DNA of 64,000 nucleotides from Lentilactobacillus laojiaonis (GCF_020616595.1 NZ_CP085278.1:1-64000), one strand, 5' to 3'. Counted from the stretch's first letter, positions 1-13,414 are shown. The notes: generated by a model from the letters alone, not told the origin. Numbers and translations are program-made.

Positions 1-1111
1 GTTCCGTAATATCATGTAACACACACACTAACCCACTAATAAAACCAGACTCCCGTTGAATCAATGAAAAATGGGCATGTAAAATTAAATCATGATCTTG
101 ATCTGAAAAATCAATTACAAATTCATTCGGATTTTCCAATAAATCACGCAAATTGTATTTATCATGAATATCCAAAACATCCAAGATTGATTTTCCAATC
201 ATTTGATCTTCATTTTCATCCAATAACAATAACGCCGTTTCATTAACAATCGTTACATTACCTCTACGATCAGTAGCGATAACCCCATCCGTCATGTTTG
301 AGAGCACTGAATCCAGGCGTCGTCGTTCTGATTCGGTCGAGTCATGAGATTGTTCTACTCGCACTGATAAGTTATTAACCGCACTGGCTAACTGGCCCAA
401 CTCATCGGTTCCATAAACATGCACTTGACCGGAATAATCTCCTCGGGCAATACGCATAGTTTGCTTACGCATTTCTTCAATGGGGTTTGTAATCGCTCTT
501 GAAATTACAATTGAAATTAATAGTCCCAATACAATGGCAATGGCAGCAGCAAATAAATAAATTACCGTAATATTGCTAATATTTTGATAGACCGGATCTA
601 AATTAGCTTTGATAAATACGGCCCCCACTACTTCACTATTGTTCCCAAAGTTTTTAATTAGGGGTTTAATTTCGGTATAGTAGCGCTTGCTATTTTGGGA
701 ATCATACGTATTTTTTTCAACCGTTCGATTATTGTAGATTGCGGTTTTAATATTATTATCTGTCGTTTTTTGACCAACGATCGATTGATTATTAATTTCA
801 TTAGTTCCGCGAATGGTTCCTTTATTATCAATAACTTGAATTTGCGCTGAACTAGTGGGATTATAATCATTTAAAATAGTTTTAATTTCTTTATCGGATT
901 TATCCAAATCAGTTTTTGATAACGAGTTGGTTATCGAATTAGTTACATAGGTTTGCAGTTGAATTTGATTTTTAAAGGTTGATAAATTTTGATGTTCTAA
1001 TTGGCGAATAAATACCGCCCCAACAATTTCAACCGTTAATAATAGAACTAAGGCAAAAACCAATGCTATTTTAAACTTAATTGATTGGTAAAATTTAATT
1101 TGATTGTTCAA
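1..1111 (-). CDS. walK: WalK (YycG/VicK) essential sensor histidine kinase, C-terminal part outside window
   Basis: This is the membrane kinase partner of WalR, which controls peptidoglycan turnover. Reading left from a TTG start at 1111, translation gives a short cytoplasmic tail, a membrane segment at about residues 13-35, an extracellular sensor region, a second membrane segment near 175-195, a HAMP linker (TNPIEEM, GTDELGQL) and a PAS domain (NMTDGVIATDRRGNV). The frame is open to base 1, so the dimerisation and ATPase domains lie off the window. It starts 24 bases after the walR stop, with an AAGAAAGG ribosome site about 12 bases upstream. The domain order and the position after walR make the identity secure. 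The TTG start is inferred, since no ATG or GTG lies nearby in frame. Confidence 0.93.
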   Translation of the reverse strand, partial: MNNQIKFYQSIKFKIALVFALVLLLTVEIVGAVFIRQLEHQNLSTFKNQIQLQTYVTNSITNSLSKTDLDKSDKEIKTILNDYNPTSSAQIQVIDNKGTIRGTNEINNQSIVGQKTTDNNIKTAIYNNRTVEKNTYDSQNSKRYYTEIKPLIKNFGNNSEVVGAVFIKANLDPVYQNISNITVIYLFAAAIAIVLGLLISIVISRAITNPIEEMRKQTMRIARGDYSGQVHVYGTDELGQLASAVNNLSVRVEQSHDSTESERRRLDSVLSNMTDGVIATDRRGNVTIVNETALLLLDENEDQMIGKSILDVLDIHDKYNLRDLLENPNEFVIDFSDQDHDLILHAHFSLIQRESGFISGLVCVLHDITE

Positions 1112-1135
1112 GGTAAACGCAAACCTTTCTTAAGA

Positions 1136-1852
1136 TTAGCCCATTTCATTATCCGGATTATTTAAGTAGTAACCGACTCCACGACGAGTAACTAACCAAA
1201 CTGGATGACTAGGATTATCTTCAATTTTTTCTCGTAAACGACGAACCGTTACATCAACTGTTCTAACGTCGCCAAAGTAATCATATCCCCAAACTGTTTG
1301 TAATAAATGTTCACGGGTCATTACTTGGCCAACGTGTTGAGCTAAGTAATTTAGTAGTTCAAATTCACGGTGAGTCAATTCAATGTTTTCTCCTCGTTTA
1401 TAAACCGAGTAAGCTTCCGGATGAATTACTAAATCACCGATGGTAATGGTTTGAATTTCATTATTTTGAGTAGTTGACGTACTGTTAGTATGACGTCTTA
1501 AGTTTGCCTTCACTCGCGCTACTAGCTCACGATTTGAGAAGGGTTTAGTGACATAGTCATCGGCACCTAATTCTAGACCTAAAACTTTATCAATTTCCGA
1601 ATCTTTTGCCGTAACCATGATAATTGGAGTTTCCGAAGTTTTGCGGATTTCTCTAGCAACTTCTAGTCCGTCCATTTTAGGTAACATTAAATCCAAGATG
1701 ATTAAATCCGGATCTAATTCTTTGAATTGTTCTAAAGCTTCTTCACCATCATAAGCAGTAAAGACCTCATAACCTTCTTTTTCTAAATTAAATTTTTCGA
1801 TGTCTACGATGGGTTTTTCATCATCAACAACTAAAACCTTTTTTTCAGCCAT
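1136..1852 (-). CDS. walR: WalR (YycF/VicR) response regulator
   Basis: OmpR/PhoB-family transcription factor of the essential WalRK system that adjusts cell-wall metabolism. The receiver domain is clear: acidic pocket VVDDEKP, phospho-acceptor aspartate in [13 protein letters not shown], the TAK threonine/lysine region and KPF. A winged-helix DNA-binding domain follows, ending in [12 protein letters not shown] and RRGVGYYL. The frame extends 16 codons further upstream, but the ATG at 1852 has an AAGGAG site nine bases before it and begins at the family-typical [11 protein letters not shown]. Length is 238 residues, normal for the family. It is the first gene of the walRK operon here. The tRNA-Lys promoter lies in the same intergenic region, pointing the other way. 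Confidence 0.97.
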   Translation of the reverse strand: MAEKKVLVVDDEKPIVDIEKFNLEKEGYEVFTAYDGEEALEQFKELDPDLIILDLMLPKMDGLEVAREIRKTSETPIIMVTAKDSEIDKVLGLELGADDYVTKPFSNRELVARVKANLRRHTNSTSTTQNNEIQTITIGDLVIHPEAYSVYKRGENIELTHREFELLNYLAQHVGQVMTREHLLQTVWGYDYFGDVRTVDVTVRRLREKIEDNPSHPVWLVTRRGVGYYLNNPDNEMG

Positions 1853-1966
1853 TTTTTCTATCTCCTTAGGTGGATTCATTTTAAAATGCAATTTTACCAA
1901 TATATTAGCTATATTATAACATAATATAAAATTCGAAAATTTTGGCTTATATATTCAATTTGGGTA

Positions 1967-1995
1967 TTGCAAACGATTTTTTTATATGATACTAT
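1967..1995 (+). promoter_or_regulatory. Promoter of tRNA-Lys
   Basis: TTGCAA at 1967-1972, a 17-base spacer and TACTAT at 1990-1995, about 20 bases before the mature tRNA 5' end. It matches a vegetative sigma-A promoter. Confidence 0.6.
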
Positions 1996-2014
1996 TATCT
2001 AGTCGGTTAGTGAT

Positions 2015-2087
2015 GGGCAGTTAGCTCAGTTGGTAGAGCAACGGACTCTTAATCCGTGGGTCCAGGGTTCGAGCCCCTGACTGCCCA
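2015..2087 (+). tRNA. tRNA-Lys, anticodon CTT
   Basis: The 73 bases fold into a complete cloverleaf. The 7-bp acceptor stem GGGCAGT/ACTGCCC carries discriminator A at 2087. The D arm is GCTC/GAGC, the anticodon stem ACGGA/TCCGT has loop CTCTTAA (anticodon CTT, reading AAG), and the T arm is CAGGG-TTCGAGC-CCCTG. The CCA end is not encoded. It is a single tRNA between the divergent walR and dnaB genes, with its own promoter and terminator. Confidence 0.96.
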
Positions 2088-2099
2088 CTAACAATAAAT

Positions 2100-2140
2100 A
2101 ACAAGCATGCTGCTTTAAAGCCATGCTTGTTATTTTTTTA
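2100..2140 (+). terminator. Terminator of tRNA-Lys
   Basis: Inverted repeat AACAAGCATG (2100-2109) with CATGCTTGTT (2122-2131), followed by ATTTTTTT on the plus strand. Confidence 0.85.
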
Positions 2141-2159
2141 TACTTATTTATAAATTAAA

Positions 2160-2190
2160 AGCAGCCAGTATTTTACTGGCTGCTTTTTTA
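2160..2190 (-). terminator. Terminator of dnaB, probably bidirectional
   Basis: AGCAGCCAGTA and TACTGGCTGCT form an 11-bp stem just after the dnaB stop. T-rich tracts lie on both sides, so it could stop transcription from either direction. Confidence 0.8.
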
Positions 2191-3570
2191 ATTTCCATTA
2201 GGTACATACGCAATTGATGAAAATTTATTATACGATTTAACAAATAGCAATTTAACTGTCCCTCGAGGACCGGAACGGTTCTTTTCAATAATGACTTCAA
2301 CTTCCCCTACATCATTAACTCCTTGATCTTGGGATTCATTATCATCATCGTCGTCACCGTCACGTTCGTAGTAATCATCACGGTATAAAAAGGCAACGAT
2401 ATCGGCATCTTGTTCAATTGATCCCGATTCACGAATATCTGATAACACTGGTCGTTTATCTTGGCGTTGTTCAACCCCACGTGATAATTGTGAAAGGGCG
2501 ATTACCGGCACATGTAATTCCTTAGCTAGCTTTTTTAACTGACGAGAAATTTCAGAAACTTCTTGTTGGCGGCTTTCACGACTACTACCTTCAATTAGTT
2601 GCAAATAGTCAATTACAATTAAGCCTAAATTAGCCGTTTCTTTAGCTAAACGACGACATTTGGCCCGAATTTCAGACATTTTAACTCCGGCATTATCATC
2701 AATAAAGATATTGGCTTTAGATAAACCACCTACCGCCACAATTAGATTTTGCCACTCATTATCGTCTAGGTTTCCGGTTCGCAAATGGTTTGCGTTAATA
2801 CTACCCTCTGAACAAATTAAACGATTAACTAACGATTCAGCACTCATTTCCAAACTAAAAATAGCAACTGATTTATCGGTCTTAGTACCCACGTTTTGAG
2901 CAATGTTTAACGCAAAGGCCGTTTTACCAACCGCTGGACGAGCGGCTAAAATAATTAATTCATCTTCATGCAGTCCGGTAGTCATTTTATCTAATTCTGG
3001 AAATCCCATAGATAATCCAGTAACATCATCGCCTTCTTCGGCTAGTCGACTGATTTCATTTAAAGTAGTATTTAAAACATCTTTAATGGGCTTAAATCCA
3101 GTTTGATTACGATTCTCTGCCACATTCATAATGTCGCGTTCAGCATTATCTAATACCGTGGCTACATCGTCTTCCGTATTAAATCCGTTGGTTACGATAT
3201 TGGTAGCCGTACTAATCAATCTTCTAAGCATCGACTTATCTTTAACGATTTTAGCATAATAAGTAACATTGGCAGCCGATGGAACAAAGGCGGCCAATTC
3301 AGTTATATATGCTAGTCCACCAATATCTTCAAGTTCATTTTGATTAGTTAACAGATCAGAAATCGTAATAACATCAATGGCTTGGTCTTGATCATTTAAA
3401 GTGACCATTGCCTGGAAGATAATTTGATGAGCTCGTTTATAAAAATCGCTTGGTTCAAGAAATTCCATAGCATCCGCTAATGCATCTGGGCTGAGGAAAA
3501 TGGCCCCTAAGACTGATTTTTCAGCATCGAGGTTATGTGGTGGAACTTCATTTACATATTCATTAGCCAT
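2188..3570 (-). CDS. dnaB: Replicative DNA helicase DnaB (DnaC in Bacillus naming)
   Basis: Hexameric helicase that unwinds DNA at the replication fork. The N-terminal DnaB domain (PPHNLDAEKSVLGAI) is followed by a RecA-like ATPase domain with Walker A ARPAVGKTAF near residues 210-220, the Walker B-like LIVIDYLQLI, and the DnaB signature SDIRESGSIEQDADIV. An acidic DDDDDNESQD insert lies near the C-terminus. There are two successive ATG codons (3573 and 3570). The second gives better spacing to the AGGAAG site, so I use it, giving 460 residues. It is the last gene of the gdpP-rplI-dnaB run and closes with a terminator. Confidence 0.97.
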   Translation of the reverse strand: MANEYVNEVPPHNLDAEKSVLGAIFLSPDALADAMEFLEPSDFYKRAHQIIFQAMVTLNDQDQAIDVITISDLLTNQNELEDIGGLAYITELAAFVPSAANVTYYAKIVKDKSMLRRLISTATNIVTNGFNTEDDVATVLDNAERDIMNVAENRNQTGFKPIKDVLNTTLNEISRLAEEGDDVTGLSMGFPELDKMTTGLHEDELIILAARPAVGKTAFALNIAQNVGTKTDKSVAIFSLEMSAESLVNRLICSEGSINANHLRTGNLDDNEWQNLIVAVGGLSKANIFIDDNAGVKMSEIRAKCRRLAKETANLGLIVIDYLQLIEGSSRESRQQEVSEISRQLKKLAKELHVPVIALSQLSRGVEQRQDKRPVLSDIRESGSIEQDADIVAFLYRDDYYERDGDDDDDNESQDQGVNDVGEVEVIIEKNRSGPRGTVKLLFVKSYNKFSSIAYVPNGN

Positions 3571-3649
3571 CATTATCTTCCTTTCATCATAAAAATAGGA
3601 CCCTCACCAGTATATCCTAGGAGCGTCCTAAATTAAATATCTGTAATAA

Positions 3650-4102
3650 CTATTTTTCTTCAACATGTACCCTAATTTTAGCAGTTACTTCTGGGTGTAA
3701 TTTAACTGGGACATTAGTAAAACCAGCTGCTTTAATAGGTTCATGTAATTCAATTTTACGTTTATCAACTTTAATGCCAAATTGTTTATTTAGAGCTTCT
3801 GCAATTTGTTTACTGGTAATTGATCCAAACAAGCGGCCATCATTACCAGCTTTAGCAGTTAGTTCAATAACCGTATTATCAGCTTCTAATTTAGTTTTGA
3901 TAGTTTGAGCTTGCTTTAGTTCTTCAGCCTCTTCACGCTTTTCAGCACGTTGTTTACCAGCTAATTGACTCATAGCTGATTTAGAAGCTTCTTCAGCTTT
4001 ACCATTTTTAATTAGAAAATTTTGTGCATATCCATCCGGAACATTTTTTACTTGTCCACGTTTACCCTTACCTTTTACATCTTCTAAAAAAATAACTTTC
4101 AT
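3650..4102 (-). CDS. rplI: 50S ribosomal protein L9
   Basis: Large-subunit protein that binds 23S rRNA domain V. The N-terminal domain is typical ([18 protein letters not shown], then [12 protein letters not shown]), followed by the long connecting helix rich in K, E and A and the C-terminal domain with [20 protein letters not shown] two codons upstream is also in frame. The ATG at 4102 has AGGAG eight bases before it and gives the standard MKVIFLED start and a normal length of 150 residues. It begins 18 bases after the gdpP stop, so the two are probably cotranscribed. Confidence 0.97.
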   Translation of the reverse strand: MKVIFLEDVKGKGKRGQVKNVPDGYAQNFLIKNGKAEEASKSAMSQLAGKQRAEKREEAEELKQAQTIKTKLEADNTVIELTAKAGNDGRLFGSITSKQIAEALNKQFGIKVDKRKIELHEPIKAAGFTNVPVKLHPEVTAKIRVHVEEK

Positions 4103-4120
4103 AACCAATTCTCCTATACA

Positions 4121-6136
4121 CTATTGTTCATTTTTTTGGATTTCGTTAATTGTATTTAACAATAAATCCTTCGTTTGATCAACCGTAGTATCTTTAAGTT
4201 GGGTAGCTCCACTAGATAAGTGGCCACCGCCACCCATTTGTTCCATAATGATTTGTACGTTAACGGCTCCCGTACTGCGGGCAGAAACCACCACCGCACT
4301 ATCAGGACGGCGCGTTATGATGAAGGAAGCGTCCACTCCCGACATACTCAATAATGAATCACAGGCTTGAGCAGCCGTTACCGAGTCATATACTTGATCA
4401 TCTTCACCAACAATTAAAGCCATATTTCCATTGAAAAATTCAACCATGGAAATTAAATGATTTCTTTGGAGGTAACTATCAATATTTTCTTTCATTAACC
4501 GTTGCATATCAGTGGAATCCGCACCCGCTGATCGCAAATAACTGGCTGCATCAAAGGTTCTGGTACCAGTACGCATTGAAAATGAATTAGTATCAATAAA
4601 GATCCCTGTTAGCATAGCTGTAGCTTCCAAACGATTAATGGGTTCACTTTCGTGTGGTTGATATTCAAACATTTCCGTGATCAATTCACAAGTTGATGAA
4701 GCATAGGGTTCAATATATACCAACATCGGATTTTCAGGAAATTCCTCACCCCGACGATGATGATCAATAATTACTACTCGTTCCTTTAAGCGGCTATATA
4801 ATTTTTCAGAAATAGTAATAGATGGCTTAGAAACATCCACCATCACTAGCAAACTATTGTTAGTAGCTTTTTCCAAGGCTTCTTCGGGAGTAATAATTGA
4901 TTCACTAATTTCAGGATAATTTTTAGTAGCTTCCAACAGTCTTTGAATATCGGAATGAACCTTTTCTTTATCCAAAACAATCCAACATTGCTTGTTATTC
5001 ATCTTAGCAATTCGACGAATTCCCAAACATGCACCGATTGAGTCCATATCTGGGCGCGTATGGCCTTCAACAAAAATTTGATCGGATTCATCCATTAATT
5101 CATCAATCGCTTGAGAAATCATTCTAGCTCTAACTCGCGTACGTTTTTCCATTGGATTAGTTTTTCCACCATAGAACCGAGTTTGACCATCTAGTGATTT
5201 AACAACTACTTGATCTCCACCTCGTCCTAAGGCTAAGTCAAGATTAGCTTGAGCTTGGTTGGCCAATTTATTTAAATCAAAATCTCCGTAAGAAATCCCC
5301 ATACTTAAGGTCAATGGGAAGTTTTGTTTAGAAGTGGCTTCACGAACAATATCTAAGATATTAAATTTATCATCTTCAACCTTTTCAAGCGAATTAGCAT
5401 ATGCCAATAAGAAAAAGCGGTCAGCATCAATTTGTTTAAGATACATGCCATATTTTTTCGACCAAGTCGTTAAATCATTCGTAACATAATTATTTAAGTT
5501 CGAAATATCTTGGTCATTCATGGTTTGCGTGATCTCGTCATAGTTATCTAAGTAAATTTGACCAATCGCAATTTGTTCTTGTTCATAACGCTTCTCTAAA
5601 AGTGAATACTTGTTAATATCCAACATATAAATCGTGTTAAATTCAGATTGAATTAACATGGTAAAGGTACGATTTTTCCAAGTGATTTGATGGAATTCCT
5701 CATCATCACCATATTTAGCGATTAAGTTGGCAAATTCGTCATCAGTTTCTTCAATTGAACGTCCCAAAACATCACTTTTACCAAAGTACTTTTGAAGGTA
5801 GGGATTAACCCATTCGATGAGATTATCATCATTATAAATCATGATTCCCATAGGCATTTCCAACAGCGCTTCTTGTTCACCGCGATTTATCTTAAAAGCT
5901 AATTCCTTAATATATTTATTAGTATCGGAGCTAATTTCACTCATTCGTTTTATGACAAAAAATAGTCCAATTATACTAAATATTGCTAGTACTAATCCGA
6001 CTAAAAAATTATACATGAATGAAACAACTAAACCATAAATCATTAAAATTGATATAAAAACTAGGATCCTGCGCAATCTTTTATTGTAAATAAAAGATGG
6101 TAGTCCTGAATGTTTACTTACTATTCCATTTTTCAT
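4121..6136 (-). CDS. gdpP: GdpP cyclic-di-AMP phosphodiesterase
   Basis: Membrane enzyme (YybT family) that hydrolyses c-di-AMP to pApA and so influences potassium balance, wall stress and beta-lactam tolerance. Two membrane helices occupy about residues 25-62. A PAS-like domain (about 85-175), a degenerate GGDEF domain (about 180-310) and the catalytic DHH/DHHA1 module follow. The metal-binding motifs GHTRPDMDSIGA (358-369) and IIDHH (456-460) are intact, as is the C-terminal GGGGHLSSGA. The diguanylate active site is degenerate, as is usual for this family. The 671-residue length is typical. GAGG lies eight bases or so before the ATG. It is the first gene of the gdpP-rplI-dnaB group. Confidence 0.97.
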   Translation of the reverse strand: MKNGIVSKHSGLPSFIYNKRLRRILVFISILMIYGLVVSFMYNFLVGLVLAIFSIIGLFFVIKRMSEISSDTNKYIKELAFKINRGEQEALLEMPMGIMIYNDDNLIEWVNPYLQKYFGKSDVLGRSIEETDDEFANLIAKYGDDEEFHQITWKNRTFTMLIQSEFNTIYMLDINKYSLLEKRYEQEQIAIGQIYLDNYDEITQTMNDQDISNLNNYVTNDLTTWSKKYGMYLKQIDADRFFLLAYANSLEKVEDDKFNILDIVREATSKQNFPLTLSMGISYGDFDLNKLANQAQANLDLALGRGGDQVVVKSLDGQTRFYGGKTNPMEKRTRVRARMISQAIDELMDESDQIFVEGHTRPDMDSIGACLGIRRIAKMNNKQCWIVLDKEKVHSDIQRLLEATKNYPEISESIITPEEALEKATNNSLLVMVDVSKPSITISEKLYSRLKERVVIIDHHRRGEEFPENPMLVYIEPYASSTCELITEMFEYQPHESEPINRLEATAMLTGIFIDTNSFSMRTGTRTFDAASYLRSAGADSTDMQRLMKENIDSYLQRNHLISMVEFFNGNMALIVGEDDQVYDSVTAAQACDSLLSMSGVDASFIITRRPDSAVVVSARSTGAVNVQIIMEQMGGGGHLSSGATQLKDTTVDQTKDLLLNTINEIQKNEQ

Positions 6137-6253
6137 TTGATAACCTCTTGTTTGTTACTCGAATAATTTTATTTTACCATAAATTATAATTTTACGATTA
6201 AACAACTCACGAGTAACTTTTTATAGCAAGAACTGCTTAAAATTACCAAACAA

Positions 6254-6283
6254 AAACCGGAAACGACTTAACGTTTCCGGTTT
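6254..6283 (-). terminator. Terminator of rpsF-ssb-rpsR
   Basis: AAACCGGAAACG (6254-6265) and CGTTTCCGGTTT (6272-6283) form a 12-bp stem. On the minus strand the tail reads TTTTTGTTT. Confidence 0.85.
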
Positions 6284-6289
6284 CCACTA

Positions 6290-6526
6290 TTAATCTTGAG
6301 CAACGAAAGGCATTAAGCCCATGATACGTGATCTCTTAATTGCAATAGTTAATTTACGTTGGTTTTTTGCACTAGTTCCAGTAACACGACGAGGAAGAAT
6401 CTTTCCACGTTCTGAAATGAAACGTTTTAGTAAATCAGTATCTTTGTAATCGATGTATTCGATATGATTAGCTGCAATAAAGTCAACTTTACGACGGCGA
6501 CGGCCGCCACGTCTTTGTTGTGGCAT
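6290..6526 (-). CDS. rpsR: 30S ribosomal protein S18
   Basis: Small-subunit protein that pairs with S6 on the platform of 16S rRNA. The basic N-terminus ([11 protein letters not shown]) is followed by the family core [32 protein letters not shown] and [13 protein letters not shown]. It has 78 residues, as usual. It is last in the rpsF-ssb-rpsR operon, 30 bases after the ssb stop and just before a terminator. Confidence 0.98.
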   Translation of the reverse strand: MPQQRRGGRRRRKVDFIAANHIEYIDYKDTDLLKRFISERGKILPRRVTGTSAKNQRKLTIAIKRSRIMGLMPFVAQD

Positions 6527-6556
6527 GTTAATTAGCTCCTCTCAATTATTATTCCA

Positions 6557-7051
6557 TTAGAATGGTAAGTCATCATCGGAAATATCAATTGGATCTCCAG
6601 AATTAGCAAATGGATCCATTGCTGAATTGTTATTGCTATTATTTGAAGTTTCAAAAGGATTATTATTTCCATTTGATTGAGAAGCTTGACCAAAGTTGTT
6701 ATTACCACTACCTTGTTGGTTATCACGTTGAGAACGTGGTTCCAATAAAGTAAAGGAATCAACAACTACTTCAGTAACATAGACTCTTTGTCCTTGTTGG
6801 TTTTCATAGTTACGGGTTTGAATCCGTCCATCAATTCCAACTAAAGAACCTTTGTGTACGAAGTTGGCAAAATTTTCAGCCGATTTACGCCAAATAACAC
6901 AGTTAATGAAATCAGCCTCACGTTCACCTTGTTGATTAGTAAATTGGCGATCAACAGCTAAAGTAAACGTACCCACAGCAGTACCACTTTGAGTATATCG
7001 TAAGTCAACGTCACGGGTAAGGCGACCCGTTAAAACTGCTCTATTAATCAT
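6557..7051 (-). CDS. ssb: Single-stranded DNA-binding protein SSB
   Basis: Binds and protects single-stranded DNA during replication, repair and recombination. The OB-fold covers about residues 1-105 ([57 protein letters not shown]). A flexible N/Q/G/S-rich linker follows, then the acidic tip DISDDDLPF that recruits partner proteins. It has 164 residues. It lies between rpsF and rpsR, the standard arrangement, with AGGAG before the ATG. Confidence 0.98.
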   Translation of the reverse strand: MINRAVLTGRLTRDVDLRYTQSGTAVGTFTLAVDRQFTNQQGEREADFINCVIWRKSAENFANFVHKGSLVGIDGRIQTRNYENQQGQRVYVTEVVVDSFTLLEPRSQRDNQQGSGNNNFGQASQSNGNNNPFETSNNSNNNSAMDPFANSGDPIDISDDDLPF

Positions 7052-7079
7052 GCTGAAATGCTCCTCTCATTTTTAAAAA

Positions 7080-7376
7080 TTAGTCTTCGCGAATGATAAT
7101 CATATGACGTAAGATGTTGTCATTGATTTTTGCTAGACGATCAAATTCGTTTAAAGCTTCTTCTTCAGTAGTAGTTAAGTTAACAATGTGGTATACACCT
7201 TCGTTAAAACCACCAATTTCATAAGCAAAACGGCGTTTTGACCAGTCTTTTGAATCAATAATCTTAGCACCATTATCAGTTAAGATTTTGTCAAAACGGT
7301 CAACAACAGCAGTTTTAGCTGCATCGTCGATGTCAGGACGAATGATGTAAGTAATTTCGTATTTCTTTTCTTCCAT
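7080..7376 (-). CDS. rpsF: 30S ribosomal protein S6
   Basis: Partner of S18 in the small ribosomal subunit. It begins with [14 protein letters not shown] and contains [11 protein letters not shown] and EGVYHIVNL, all family hallmarks. Length is 98 residues, normal. A strong GGGAGG site lies eight bases before the ATG. It is first of the three-gene operon. The roughly 80-base leader upstream is where S6:S18 autoregulation is known to act in Firmicutes. Confidence 0.98.
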   Translation of the reverse strand: MEEKKYEITYIIRPDIDDAAKTAVVDRFDKILTDNGAKIIDSKDWSKRRFAYEIGGFNEGVYHIVNLTTTEEEALNEFDRLAKINDNILRHMIIIRED

Positions 7377-7486
7377 GTTTTTGCACCTCCCTGTGGACTA
7401 ATGGCTCTTTTGCAGAGCAAGGAGAGTTTCTGTATTATCAGATACTCACAATATAAAATACTATCATATAGTTGGTTAAAATTCAA
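7377..7486 (-). promoter_or_regulatory. rpsF promoter and structured leader
   Basis: On the minus strand TTGAAT (7486-7481), a 17-base spacer and TAGTAT (7463-7458) form a sigma-A-type promoter. The leader contains the hairpin GCTCT-GCAAA-AGAGC (7418-7404) shortly before the ribosome site. Firmicute rpsF leaders are known to carry an S6:S18-binding element. That assignment here rests on position, since I did not match the published consensus base by base. Confidence 0.5.
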
Positions 7487-7525
7487 TCGCCTTTTTTAAT
7501 TGACTTACATAATTAACTACGAAAA

Positions 7526-7555
7526 AAAGATGAGATTTTCATCTCATCTTTTTTA
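7526..7555 (-). terminator. Terminator of gyrA
   Basis: AAGATGAGAT (7527-7536), loop TTTC and ATCTCATCTT (7541-7550). T tracts lie on both strands. It sits directly after the gyrA stop. Confidence 0.85.
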
Positions 7556-10051
7556 TTAATCCATATTTTCAGAAGGAACTTCTTCAGTGATGATTTCATC
7601 ACTAAGTTCATCTTCCTTAGCAACTTTTGTCATAGTGGCCACCTTAGTATCTTGATCCATTCTAATTAAATGAACCCCTAAAGTAGCACGTCCCGTTTGA
7701 GAAACTTTATTAATATCAAATCTAATCATGACCCCTTTGTCAGTAATTAGCATGATATCTTCATCTCCGTAAACGGTGGTTAAGCCCGCTAATGGACCAT
7801 TCTTTTCAGTTATGTTTGCGGTTTTAATTCCTTTACCGCCACGACCTTTAATTGGATATTGATCAGCGGGAGTGCGTTTACCGTAACCATTTTCAGAAAT
7901 AACAAAGACTTCGCTATCAGCTGATAAAATATCAGCTCCGATTACATAGTCCCCATCACGTAAACGAACACCGCGAACCCCGGTTGCCGATCGTCCCATT
8001 GAGCGAACGCTGTCGGCTTTAAAACTTACCGCATAACCCAAGTGGGTTCCGATAATTATGTTTTGATCGTCATCAGCGATTAGGACTTTCATTAACTCGT
8101 CACCATCTTTAAGGTGAATAGCCTTTAGACCGTTACTACGAATGTTTTCGAATTCGGAAACTGGTGTGCGTTTTACAACTCCATTTACCGTAGTAAAGAA
8201 AAGATCTTTTTGAGAATCATCACTATCTTTAGCGACATTAATTACTGCTTGGATCTTTTCACCCGAATCAACGTTTAGTAAGTTAACGATTGGAAGACCT
8301 TTAGCTGAACGTCCATATTCTGGAATTTCATAGCCTTTCATTCGATAAACTTTACCGGCATCCGTAAAGAATAGCAAGACATCGTGAGTCGAAGTAGAGA
8401 CTAGGTGTTCAATGAAATCATCATCGTGAACTCCCATTCCCTGAACTCCTCGGCCCCCACGGTTTTGTGATTTAAATTCAGTAGTTGGAACGCGTTTAAT
8501 GTAACCATTATGAGTTAGAGAAACAATTACATCTTCTTCAGCGATTAAATCTTCATCTTCTAGACTTAGTACTTCCCCAACTAAGAGTTCGGTACGACGT
8601 TCATCACCAAATTTAGATTGAATTTCTAATAATTCTTGATAAATGATTTCATTTACACGATCTCGACTAGCTAAAATAGCTTTGAAATCTTCAATATTAG
8701 CCATTAAATCATCGTATTCTTTTTGAATTTTTTCTCGTTCTAAACCAGTTAAACGCACTAATCGCATATCCAAGATAGCTTGAGATTGTTTATCACTTAA
8801 ACCGTAATTTTCAATCAATTCATTTTTAGCGATTTCACCAGTTTGCGAACCACGAATAATTTTTATAATGGCATCAATATGATCTAGTGCAATTAATAAA
8901 CCGTCTAAGATATGAGCTCTAGCTTGAGCTTTCTTTAATTCATAAGCTGTTCGACGTTCAATAACTTCAACTTGATGTTCCAAATAGTAATGCAAAATTT
9001 CTTTTAAGCTTAAAACCTTAGGAGTGCCTTTAACAATGGCTAACATATTAAACCCAAATGAAGTTTGCATTAAAGTAAGTTTATACAAATTATTTAATAC
9101 AATATCCGCACCGACATCTCGTTTAATGTCGATAACAATTCGCATACCCTCACGATCAGATTCATCGTTAATGTCACTAATACCTTCTAAACGTTTATCA
9201 CGAACTAAGTCGGCAATCCGTTCAATTAATTTAGCTTTATTAACCATATAAGGCAATTCAGTTACAATGATGCGTTGTTTGGCATTAGATTCGCCTTCAA
9301 TTTCAACTTTAGCTCGAAGCGTAATGCTACCGTGACCAGTTTCATAAGCTTTTCTAATTCCCGATTTACCCATAACAATTCCGCCAGTTGGGAAATCTGG
9401 ACCAGGTAAGACTTCCATTAAATCGGCAGTGGTTGCATCAGGATTATCCATTAAGATGTGAATAGCACTAATTACTTCAGCTAAATTGTGGGGAGGAATG
9501 TTCGTAGCCATCCCTACCGCAATTCCGGAAGCACCATTAACCAACAAGTTAGGGAAACGAGCCGGTAATACACTCGGTTCTTTTTCGGTACCATCATAGT
9601 TATCCACAAAATCAATGGTGTCCTTGTTGATATCTCGGAGCATTTCAGTAGCGATTTTACTTAAACGCGCTTCGGTGTATCGCATGGCAGCGGCTCCATC
9701 ACCATCGACAGAACCAAAGTTACCATGACCATCGACTAGCATATAACGATAACTAAAGTCTTGAGCCATTCGAACCATTGATTCATAAACTGCTGTATCC
9801 CCATGAGGGTGATACTTACCTAAAACGTCCCCAACAATTCTGGCAGACTTTTTGTAAGGTTTATCAGGAGTAACTCCCAATTCGTGCATATCATATAAAA
9901 TACGACGATGAACTGGTTTTAGTCCATCACGTACATCAGGTAAAGCACGAGCTACAATAACACTCATTGCATAATTTAAAAATGAGGTTTGCATTCTTTT
10001 TGTAAGATCTACGTTAGTTACGCGACCTTGATATTCTTCTTCATCGGCCAA
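7556..10051 (-). CDS. gyrA: DNA gyrase subunit A
   Basis: Breaks and rejoins DNA in the gyrase A2B2 complex that introduces negative supercoils. The winged-helix and tower domains contain the active-site tyrosine in [10 protein letters not shown] (about residue 125). The C-terminal beta-pinwheel carries repeated blades and a GyrA-box-like RGGRGVQG. An in-frame ATG at 10066 overlaps the GGAGG ribosome site itself. The TTG at 10051 lies eight bases after GGAGG and is the likely true start, giving 831 residues. In the quinolone-resistance region the residue equivalent to E. coli Ser83 is Thr ([10 protein letters not shown]). It lies 53 bases after gyrB. Confidence 0.97.
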   Translation of the reverse strand: MADEEEYQGRVTNVDLTKRMQTSFLNYAMSVIVARALPDVRDGLKPVHRRILYDMHELGVTPDKPYKKSARIVGDVLGKYHPHGDTAVYESMVRMAQDFSYRYMLVDGHGNFGSVDGDGAAAMRYTEARLSKIATEMLRDINKDTIDFVDNYDGTEKEPSVLPARFPNLLVNGASGIAVGMATNIPPHNLAEVISAIHILMDNPDATTADLMEVLPGPDFPTGGIVMGKSGIRKAYETGHGSITLRAKVEIEGESNAKQRIIVTELPYMVNKAKLIERIADLVRDKRLEGISDINDESDREGMRIVIDIKRDVGADIVLNNLYKLTLMQTSFGFNMLAIVKGTPKVLSLKEILHYYLEHQVEVIERRTAYELKKAQARAHILDGLLIALDHIDAIIKIIRGSQTGEIAKNELIENYGLSDKQSQAILDMRLVRLTGLEREKIQKEYDDLMANIEDFKAILASRDRVNEIIYQELLEIQSKFGDERRTELLVGEVLSLEDEDLIAEEDVIVSLTHNGYIKRVPTTEFKSQNRGGRGVQGMGVHDDDFIEHLVSTSTHDVLLFFTDAGKVYRMKGYEIPEYGRSAKGLPIVNLLNVDSGEKIQAVINVAKDSDDSQKDLFFTTVNGVVKRTPVSEFENIRSNGLKAIHLKDGDELMKVLIADDDQNIIIGTHLGYAVSFKADSVRSMGRSATGVRGVRLRDGDYVIGADILSADSEVFVISENGYGKRTPADQYPIKGRGGKGIKTANITEKNGPLAGLTTVYGDEDIMLITDKGVMIRFDINKVSQTGRATLGVHLIRMDQDTKVATMTKVAKEDELSDEIITEEVPSENMD

Positions 10052-10104
10052 GTTAAATACCTCCATTCGTGGTTCTTGGTCAAAATACTACACATTATAA
10101 AAAA

Positions 10105-13186
<3,082 letters not shown>

Positions 13187-13187
<1 letters not shown>

Positions 13188-13414
13188 TATTTAGCCTGTC
13201 TAGTACGAATAAAAAATAAACCAACATTTGGTACTTCGACACTATCGCCATCGTAAAGTTTCCGACCACGACGATCGTCTAATTCATTATTTACACTTAC
13301 GGCATTTTCTTTTAAATACCACTTAGCCTGTCCACCGGTTCCAATAATTGATTCTTCTTTTAACATTTGGCCTAAAGTAATGTAAGGTCCTTCAATGAAA
13401 ATCTCTTTTTTCAC
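13187..13414 (-). CDS. yaaA: S4-domain RNA-binding protein YaaA (RlbA)
   Basis: Small protein with an S4-like RNA-binding fold, regularly placed between dnaN and recF in Firmicutes. ITLGQMLKEESII and GGQAKWYLKENAVSVNNE contain the S4 core, followed by RRGRKLYDGDSVEV. The open frame begins at 13426, but that GTG is part of the ribosome site AAAGGTGG. The GTG at 13414 has good spacing and gives 75 residues. It overlaps recF by one base. Its molecular role is not firmly established; ribosome assembly has been suggested for the family. Confidence 0.92.

Noticed and set aside
658-870. A 70-residue open frame on the minus strand inside walK
   Set aside because: It lies in another frame of the WalK sensor region, which translates without interruption; the overlapping frame has no ribosome site or recognisable features.
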